Positions 58,482 through 64,000 of a stretch of 64,000 nucleotides of DNA are shown piece after piece. Position numbers and translations under genes: made by a program. The notes under the pieces are model-generated. The model was not told the DNA's origin and did no database searches. It was given only the letters and a program-made list of their open reading frames with translations. The DNA comes from HGM13006 sp900757695 (lineage in GTDB: Bacteria > Bacillota > Clostridia > Oscillospirales > Oscillospiraceae). The stretch is from NCBI GenBank assembly GCA_959607825.1, contig CAUHNW010000002.1, forward strand, positions 1 through 64,000, read 5' to 3'. The first letter of the stretch is position 1; each line of letters begins with the position of its first letter.

Positions 58482-59370
58482 GCAGGAGGGCCTTCGCGTT
58501 GATGTGTTCCTGTCGGAGCAGGTGGAGACCTTGAGCCGCAGCGGCGCCGGACAGCTGGCGGAAAAGGGAAAAATTCTGGTGGGCGGAAAGCCGGTCAAAA
58601 AGAATTATAAGACCCATGCGGGAGACGAGATCTCCTTTGCGCTGCCGGAGCCGGAGCCGGTGGAGCTTCTGCCGGAAAATATTCCGCTGGATATTCGGTA
58701 TGAAGACGAGGACGTGATCGTCATCAACAAGCCCAAGGGGCTTGTGGTGCATCCGGCCCCGGGCCATTGGAGCGGGACGCTGGTCAATGCGCTGATGTAT
58801 CACTGCAAGGATTCGCTGTCCGGCATCAACGGGGAGCTGCGTCCGGGAATCGTGCATCGGATCGATATGGATACCAGCGGCCTGCTGATCGTGGCAAAAA
58901 ACGATTTTGCCCATCAGGCATTGGCAGAGCAGCTGAAGGATCACTCCCTTTCCCGGGTCTACGAGGCGGTCGTAGTGGGCGGTATGCGGTCGGATTCCGG
59001 CACCATCGATGCGCCCATTGGGCGGCATCCCACGGACCGGAAAAAGATGGCGGTAACGGAGAAAAACAGCCGTCCGGCGATCACTCACTATGAAGTGATC
59101 ACCCGCTATGCGGGCTATACCCACCTGCGGCTGCGGCTGGAAACAGGGCGTACCCATCAGATCCGGGTACATCTGGCATGGCAAAACCATCCCATCGTGG
59201 GGGATATGGTCTATGGACGGGGGAAGGAGCTGGGGCTTACCAGCCAGTGCCTTCATGCCAGAAGCCTGACCTTCCGTCACCCCCGCAGCGGAGCGCCGGT
59301 GACGGTGGAATGCGAATTGCCCGAATATTTTAAGACTGTGCTTTCAAAACTTGGGGCATCTGTGGATTGA
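58465..59370 (+). CDS. RluD-family 23S rRNA/tRNA pseudouridine synthase
   Basis: A 301-residue enzyme with an N-terminal S4 domain (about residues 12-75) and a catalytic domain with HRIDMDTSGLLIVAKN (about 131-146; catalytic Asp), TGRTHQIRVH and the C-terminal family end. It converts uridine to pseudouridine in RNA. The lspA-rluD order is a classical Firmicutes neighbourhood. ATG at 58465 follows GAGAACGG and overlaps lspA. Its stop codon lies in the loop of a terminator and in the -35 of the next promoter. Confidence 0.94.
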   Translation: MIIRCEQEGLRVDVFLSEQVETLSRSGAGQLAEKGKILVGGKPVKKNYKTHAGDEISFALPEPEPVELLPENIPLDIRYEDEDVIVINKPKGLVVHPAPGHWSGTLVNALMYHCKDSLSGINGELRPGIVHRIDMDTSGLLIVAKNDFAHQALAEQLKDHSLSRVYEAVVVGGMRSDSGTIDAPIGRHPTDRKKMAVTEKNSRPAITHYEVITRYAGYTHLRLRLETGRTHQIRVHLAWQNHPIVGDMVYGRGKELGLTSQCLHARSLTFRHPRSGAPVTVECELPEYFKTVLSKLGASVD

Positions 59371-59386
59371 CACAGACGCCCCTTTT
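59353..59386 (+). terminator. Terminator of the lspA-RluD unit
   Basis: GGGGC and TCTGTG (59353-59364) pair with CACAGA and GCCCC (59371-59382) with one bulge, followed by TTTT. The loop holds the stop codon of the synthase gene. Confidence 0.8.
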
Positions 59387-59395
59387 CGCTAGAAT
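59367..59395 (+). promoter_or_regulatory. Promoter of the TPP riboswitch-thiT unit
   Basis: TTGACA (59367-59372), 17 bases, TAGAAT (59390-59395). The -35 overlaps the terminator stem and stop codon of the upstream gene. Confidence 0.85.
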
Positions 59396-59423
59396 ATAGA
59401 CAGTCGCAAAGTAAATAGGAACC

Positions 59424-59516
59424 TGTCTTCGGGGGGCCGGACGTTCCGGCTGAGAGTGCGCTGAATCGAGCGCTGACCCGTGAACCTGATACGGATGATA
59501 CCGGCGTAGGAAAAGA
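59424..59516 (+). promoter_or_regulatory. TPP riboswitch aptamer (THI element)
   Basis: The conserved CTGAGAGTGCGC, GACCCGTGAACCTGATACGG and TACCGGCGTAGGAAA segments appear in order. By established knowledge this binds thiamine pyrophosphate and shuts off expression. Confidence 0.97.
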
Positions 59517-59542
59517 CGAACTCCCCTTTTGGAGATCCTCTG

Positions 59543-59583
59543 GCCGCATTGCTTCCGTGTTTGCAATGCGGCGCTATTTTTAT
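59543..59583 (+). terminator. Riboswitch expression-platform terminator
   Basis: A perfect 10-bp stem, GCCGCATTGC (59543-59552) with GCAATGCGGC (59563-59572), then GCTATTTTTAT, just before the thiT ribosome site. With TPP bound this hairpin would form and stop transcription. Confidence 0.85.
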
Positions 59584-59599
59584 ACTGGGAGGAATCTCT

Positions 59600-60157
59600 A
59601 TGAACAGGAAAAACGAACTCCGGGCCCTGTGCGAAGGTGCCATCATGGTGACCATTGCGCAGATTCTCAGCTATATCAAGCTGTGGGAAATGCCATGGGG
59701 CGGCTCTGTGGTGCTGGCTATGGTGCCCATTATCCTCTATGCGGTGCGCTGGGGTGTGGGCAGAGGTCTGCTGGCGGGCTTTGTCTTCGGCGTGCTGCAA
59801 TTTATGTTTGACGGCGGCTTTGCCATTGGCTGGCAGTCCATTGTGGGAGACTATCTGCTGGCGTTTACGGTGCTTGGCCTTGCCGGCGTCATGAAGGGAA
59901 AGAAGCTCGGCGTATTCTTGGGCACCCTGATCGCAGGCGTTGCACGCTTTCTGGTGCACTATGTGGTGGGGGCAACCATCTGGGCAGAGTACATGCCGGA
60001 TACCTTCTTTGGCATGACCATGACCTCTCCATGGATCTATTCTCTGCTGTACAACATGGCCTACATGGGGCCCAATATCATCATTACACTGGTGGTGTTT
60101 GCAATCCTCTACAAGCCCATGAAGAAATACCTGCTGGGCAAGGATATTCAGGGATAA
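59600..60157 (+). CDS. thiT: ECF-type thiamine transporter S component ThiT
   Basis: A 185-residue, six-helix thiamine-binding membrane protein that associates with an energy-coupling module encoded elsewhere. GGFAIGWQSIVGDYLLAFTVLGLAG and AEYMPDTFFGM segments fit ThiT, and the TPP riboswitch supports thiamine as the substrate. ATG at 59600 has GGGAGG. It is transcribed alone and ended by two stem-loops. Confidence 0.95.
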   Translation: MNRKNELRALCEGAIMVTIAQILSYIKLWEMPWGGSVVLAMVPIILYAVRWGVGRGLLAGFVFGVLQFMFDGGFAIGWQSIVGDYLLAFTVLGLAGVMKGKKLGVFLGTLIAGVARFLVHYVVGATIWAEYMPDTFFGMTMTSPWIYSLLYNMAYMGPNIIITLVVFAILYKPMKKYLLGKDIQG

Positions 60158-60162
60158 GAGCG

Positions 60163-60230
60163 TTCAGGCCCGGCGGCATTTGCCGCCGGGCCTGAAATCC
60201 CCTTTGTCGATCCGGCAAGGGGAATTTTTA
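60163..60230 (+). terminator. Tandem terminators of thiT
   Basis: The first is a GC-rich 15-bp stem (60163-60177 with 60182-60196) without a good T-run; the second (CCCCTT / AAGGGG, about 60199-60222) is followed by AATTTTTATTT. Confidence 0.85.
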
Positions 60231-60292
60231 TTTACCTTTTTGCGGAGAGAAAACAGGGAACAAACGGGGGACTTTTGGACGCTTTTCCACAA

Positions 60293-60321
60293 TTGACTTC
60301 CCAGATGCCCTGTGATATACT
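60293..60321 (+). promoter_or_regulatory. Promoter of murJ-trkA-trkH
   Basis: TTGACT (60293-60298), 17 bases, TATACT (60316-60321). murJ starts about 62 bases further on. Confidence 0.8.
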
Positions 60322-60383
60322 GAGGAATAACAAAGGTATCTGGATGCTTTGTAAGCGTATGGTTACGAAAGAGAGTAAATTAT

Positions 60384-61940
60384 TTGAACAATAAGAGAAA
60401 TCATTTGAAAACAGTAGGGATGATCATGGTGATCACACTGCTGGGAAAAGTATTGGGTCTGGTGCGGGATATGCTGCTGGGCCATAATTTTGGCACCGGC
60501 ATGGAAAGCGCAGCGTTTTTGACCGCAAGCCGTATTCCACGGACCTTTTTTGATGCGGTTTTTGCCGCAGCGATCTCGGCCAGCTTTATCCCCGTATTTG
60601 CCCGGCAGATGGAAAAGAAGGGGGAAGAGGGTGCCTTTCAGCTCTCCCGCTGCTTTTTCACATGGATGGGCCTGCTGACGGCGGCCATGAGCCTCCTTGG
60701 CATGGCCTTTGCACCGCAGCTGGTGGAGCTGCTGGCCAAGGGCTTTGACGCCCAGACGGCATCGCTTTGTGCGGGACTGCTCCGCATCCTGTTTCCAACG
60801 GTATTTCTGACGGGGCTGGCCTTTTCCATGGTGGGCGTGCTCCAGTCCATGGGGGAGTTTTATATCCCGGCGGCACTGAGCGTTGCCTCCAATGGAATCG
60901 TCATACTCTATTATCTGCTGTTTTGCCGCAGATTCGGAATTTATGGTCTGGCGTGGGCGTTCCTGCTTGGATGGGCGGCGCAGGCTGTGATGCAGGTGCC
61001 ATGGCTGGTGCGCCATGGCTTTCGCTACCGGCCCTGCTTTCGCCACCCGGCGCTGAAAAGTGTATTTGTGCTGATGCTTCCGGTGATGGTCTCCACGTGG
61101 ATCCAGCCGGTGAATCAGCTGATCTCTACACGGTTTGCCTCCTACTTGTTTTCCGGGGCAGGGGCCAGCGCCATGGAGTATGCCAACACCCTGTATACCA
61201 TGATTACGGGGATCCTTGTGCTGTCCATCACCAACGTCATGTTCCCGGAAATGAGCCGTCTTTCCTCCAGCGGAAAGGAGGCGGAGCTGGGGACACTGGT
61301 GGGCAGTACCCTGCGTGGGATGCTGTTTCTGCTGCTGCCCATGATGGCGGGGCTGATGCTGCTGGCGAAGCCCATTGTCCGGCTTCTCTATGAGTATCAG
61401 TCATGGGATGCCTTTTCCACGGAGATCACGGCCAGAGCCCTGTGCTTTATGAGCCTTGGCATGGTGGGCTATGGCATACAGAATGTACTCTCCCGGGCTT
61501 TTTATGCCCAGCAAAACGGAAAAACACCCATGATCTCCGGGGCAATATCAATTCTTGTGAATCTGCTGCTGTGCCTGCTGCTGTCTCAGCGGCTGGATGT
61601 GGCAGGGCTTTCCATTGCAACGGCGGCAAGCTCCACTGTCAGCGCGGTGCTGCTGCTGATCCCCATGATGCGGAAGTATCCCGGGGCGCTGGATCGGGGC
61701 TTCTGGATTGCCATCCTGAAAATGGCGGCCTGTACGGCGGGAATGGCCGCAGCCGTCTGGGGAACCGGCCAATGCCTGAAGCTCTGGCCGGCGGACGGGA
61801 TGTTTTCACGGGTCCTGCTGGTGGGGCTGCCGACACTGGTGGGCATTGCCATATATTTTCTGCTGGCGCTGCTGCTGCGGCTCGATGAGCTCCAGTCGGT
61901 GCTGACACGGCTGAAACGGTCTGGATCGTCAACGAAATAG
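60384..61940 (+). CDS. murJ: Lipid II flippase MurJ (MviN)
   Basis: A 518-residue, 14-helix membrane protein of the MVF family that moves lipid II across the cytoplasmic membrane for peptidoglycan synthesis. The N-terminus KTVGMIMVITLLGKVLGLVRDMLLG and the FFDAVFAAAISASFIPVFAR segment (with conserved Arg) are typical. TTG at 60384 is taken as the start; an AGAGAG-type site precedes it and no better ATG is near. Several murJ-like genes can be present in one genome, so a sporulation-specific role (SpoVB-like) is possible. Confidence 0.88.
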   Translation: MNNKRNHLKTVGMIMVITLLGKVLGLVRDMLLGHNFGTGMESAAFLTASRIPRTFFDAVFAAAISASFIPVFARQMEKKGEEGAFQLSRCFFTWMGLLTAAMSLLGMAFAPQLVELLAKGFDAQTASLCAGLLRILFPTVFLTGLAFSMVGVLQSMGEFYIPAALSVASNGIVILYYLLFCRRFGIYGLAWAFLLGWAAQAVMQVPWLVRHGFRYRPCFRHPALKSVFVLMLPVMVSTWIQPVNQLISTRFASYLFSGAGASAMEYANTLYTMITGILVLSITNVMFPEMSRLSSSGKEAELGTLVGSTLRGMLFLLLPMMAGLMLLAKPIVRLLYEYQSWDAFSTEITARALCFMSLGMVGYGIQNVLSRAFYAQQNGKTPMISGAISILVNLLLCLLLSQRLDVAGLSIATAASSTVSAVLLLIPMMRKYPGALDRGFWIAILKMAACTAGMAAAVWGTGQCLKLWPADGMFSRVLLVGLPTLVGIAIYFLLALLLRLDELQSVLTRLKRSGSSTK

Positions 61941-61967
61941 ACCAGAGAGAAGAAAAAGAGGGAACAT

Positions 61968-63329
61968 ATGAACATTATCATTGTTGGTTGCGGTAAAGTT
62001 GGACTGACACTGGCAGAGCAGCTGTGTCAGGAGGATCATGCCATTACGCTGATCGACACGGATCAGGAGCGGCTGGACGATGCGGTAAACGCCATGGATG
62101 TACAGGCGGTGCTGGGCAACGGCACCAGCTATCAGACGCAGATCGAGGCCGGGATCAAGGAGACGGATCTGCTCATTGCAGTGACGGATCAGGATGAGCT
62201 CAATATGCTCAGCTGCCTGATTGCACGGAAGGCGGGCAACTGCCAGACCATTGCCCGGGTGCGGAATCCGGGCTATTATCAGGATATCGGCTTTATCAAG
62301 GATGATCTGGGACTGGCCATGGTCATCAACCCGGAATGGGCGGCGGCGCAGGATATTTTCCGCCTGCTGCAGATCCCCTCAGCGCTGGATGTGGACACCT
62401 TTGATAAGGGTAAGGTCAACATGATCCGCTTTAAGATCGAAGAAAACAGCCCGCTGGACGGCAAGAATATGATGGCCATCAACAATATGCTGGGGGGCAA
62501 AATGCTGGTTTGCACCCGGGAACGGGACGGCGAGGTGGTGATCCCCAGCGGCAATACCGAGCTTCGGGCCGGGGACAAGATCTCCGTGGTGATCCCCATG
62601 GCGGAGATCGGCAGTGTGCTCCAGCGGCTGCGCCTCCGGAAAAAGACCATTCATTCCGTACTCATTGCCGGCGGCGGCAATACGGCGGTGTACCTGACCC
62701 TCATGCTGCAAAAGGCGGGGCTTCAGGTTAAGATTATCGAAAACAGCATCCAGCGCTGTGAGGAGCTGGCGGAGCGGGTGCCCAAGGCCCATATTATCCA
62801 CGGAGATTCCACGGATAAGCAGCTGCTTCAGGAGGAAGGGCTTCGAGACGCCGAGGCATTTGTGTGCCTCACCGGGCTGGATGAGGAAAATATCATGCTG
62901 GCCCTCTATGCCGAGAAGGTCTCCAAGGCAAAGGTCATCACAAAGATCGGGCGGATCAGCTTTGAAGAGGTAATAGACGAGCTGCCGCTGGGCAGCGTGA
63001 TCTATCCCAAGAATATCACGGCGGAGGTTATCGTCCGGTATGTCCGGGCCATGGAGAATGCCAGCGGAAACAATGTGGAGACCCTCTACCGGATGCTGGA
63101 TGGGAAGGTAGAAGCCATGGAGTTTGTGGTGCGTCCCGGCTCCACCAACATCATCGGCGTGCCGCTGCAGCAGCTGGGACTGAAAAAGAACCTGCTGGTG
63201 TGCAGCATCAATCGCAAGGGGAAGATCATTACGCCCACCGGTCAGGATGCCATTCAGGAGGGGGATATCGTGGTGGTGGTAACGACCCATAAGGGTATTC
63301 GAGACCTGAGCGATATTGTGAGGTATTGA
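61968..63329 (+). CDS. trkA: TrkA-type K+ channel regulatory NAD-binding protein
   Basis: A 453-residue protein with two RCK units: Rossmann loops GCGKVG (residues 7-12) and AGGGNTAVYL (about 236-245), each followed by a TrkA-C domain (about 138-216 and 370-450). It gates the adjacent TrkH pore in response to NAD(H) or nucleotides. ATG at 61968 follows AAAAAGAGGG. TrkH begins right after the stop. Confidence 0.95.
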   Translation: MNIIIVGCGKVGLTLAEQLCQEDHAITLIDTDQERLDDAVNAMDVQAVLGNGTSYQTQIEAGIKETDLLIAVTDQDELNMLSCLIARKAGNCQTIARVRNPGYYQDIGFIKDDLGLAMVINPEWAAAQDIFRLLQIPSALDVDTFDKGKVNMIRFKIEENSPLDGKNMMAINNMLGGKMLVCTRERDGEVVIPSGNTELRAGDKISVVIPMAEIGSVLQRLRLRKKTIHSVLIAGGGNTAVYLTLMLQKAGLQVKIIENSIQRCEELAERVPKAHIIHGDSTDKQLLQEEGLRDAEAFVCLTGLDEENIMLALYAEKVSKAKVITKIGRISFEEVIDELPLGSVIYPKNITAEVIVRYVRAMENASGNNVETLYRMLDGKVEAMEFVVRPGSTNIIGVPLQQLGLKKNLLVCSINRKGKIITPTGQDAIQEGDIVVVVTTHKGIRDLSDIVRY

Positions 63330-63330
63330 G

Positions 63331-64000
63331 ATGAACCTTTCCATGATAGCCTATATTGTAGGCGCAATAATGGAGATCGAAGCGGGGCTGATGCTGCTGC
63401 CGGCGCTGGTGGGCCTGATCTATGGCGAAAAGAGCGCACTGGCCTTTGTGATCTGCGCTGCGGCTGCGGCGGTGCTGGGCGCTATTCCGATCCTGCGGAA
63501 GCCCAAGAATACCGCCATCTATGCCAGAGACGGCTTTGTGGCCACAGCTCTGAGCTGGCTGGCGCTCAGTGCGGTGGGGGCGGTGCCCTTTTGCATGACC
63601 GGCCAGATTCCCCATTACATCAACGCTCTGTTTGAAATGGTTTCGGGCTTTACCACCACAGGAGCCAGTATTCTCCACGAGGTGGAGCCGTTGGATCACT
63701 GCATGCTGTTTTGGCGGAGCTTTTCCCACTGGATCGGCGGGATGGGCGTGCTGGTGTTTATGCTGGCGATCCTCCCCATGGCCGGGGGCCAGAATCTGCA
63801 TCTGATGCGGGCGGAGAGCCCCGGCCCCACCGTGGGCAAGCTGGTGCCAAAGCTTCGGCAGTCGGCCATCTGGCTCTACGGGATTTATCTGGGCCTGTCT
63901 GTGGTCTGCTTCCTGCTGCTGTGGATCGGCGGGATGCCAGCCTTTGAGGCCCTGTGCCTGACCTTTGGTACCGCAGGCACCGGCGGATTTGCGGTGCTGA
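63331..64000 (+). CDS. trkH: TrkH-type K+ transport pore, 3'-partial
   Basis: The first 223 residues of a potassium transport pore protein, cut off by the window end. Transmembrane segments begin at about residues 9, 38 and 70. The first selectivity-filter loop FTTTGAS is at about residue 109, and HWIGGMGVLVFMLAILPM and GTAGTGGFAV (a second filter loop, near the end) are also present. ATG at 63331 directly follows the trkA stop, which suggests coupling. Repeated pore loops are the mark of the family. Confidence 0.92.
   Translation, partial: MNLSMIAYIVGAIMEIEAGLMLLPALVGLIYGEKSALAFVICAAAAAVLGAIPILRKPKNTAIYARDGFVATALSWLALSAVGAVPFCMTGQIPHYINALFEMVSGFTTTGASILHEVEPLDHCMLFWRSFSHWIGGMGVLVFMLAILPMAGGQNLHLMRAESPGPTVGKLVPKLRQSAIWLYGIYLGLSVVCFLLLWIGGMPAFEALCLTFGTAGTGGFAVL

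Overview
The window looks like chromosomal DNA from a Gram-positive, endospore-forming anaerobe of the Clostridia, most likely an Oscillospiraceae-type gut bacterium. The grounds are the GC-rich and strongly gene-dense sequence, a yabP-yabQ-divIC-S1 sporulation/division block, HprK, a CIRCE-controlled groESL operon, T-box and TPP riboswitches, lipoproteins with long Ala/Glu linkers, and an iron-sulfur (HydA-like) regulatory cluster. No rRNA, tRNA, IS element, prophage or CRISPR array was seen. The genus is inference only.

Layout. 1-6.4 kb: end of a glycosyltransferase, then mnmE with a MATE exporter, then serC-serA (serine biosynthesis), all but the first on the minus strand. 6.5-11.7 kb (+): a DRTGG / HATPase / degenerate FeFe-hydrogenase / DRTGG / PHP cluster followed by an ABC exporter. 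11.7-23.6 kb (-): an arginine block, argG-argH-argC-acyltransferase-argJ-argB-argD-argF, leading into a polar amino acid ABC transporter, with ARG-box-like operators at both ends. 23.6-28.1 kb: a lone FliB-like protein and a TRAP transporter. 28.1-37.6 kb: a D,D-carboxypeptidase, two MATE exporters, groESL, hprK, an M3 oligopeptidase. 37.7-45.4 kb (+): a five-gene peptide ABC transporter plus a small membrane protein. 45.4-50.4 kb: a repeat-bearing intergenic region, an acyltransferase, an orphan CobL-like protein, a (Gly-Gly-Pro)11 / beta-helix protein and a Dabb protein. 50.4-55.0 kb (-): hisS-aspS under a T-box, and a third acyltransferase. 55.1-64 kb (+): yabP, yabQ, divIC, S1 protein, a transglutaminase-like lipoprotein, lspA, an RluD-family synthase, TPP riboswitch-thiT, murJ, trkA and the start of trkH.

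How it fits together. Much of the window is amino-acid and peptide economy: arginine and serine synthesis, amino-acid and peptide uptake, cytosolic peptide cleavage, and tRNA charging with amino-acid sensing by a T-box. The best candidates for something less described are the HydA-like sensory cluster (6.7-9.9 kb), the cytosolic-looking GGP-repeat beta-helix protein (47.8-50.0 kb), the peptide permease with a large inserted extracellular domain (41.4-42.9 kb), the degenerate CobL-like protein (46.7-47.6 kb), and the hisS-aspS T-box whose specifier loop overlaps His and Asp codons.
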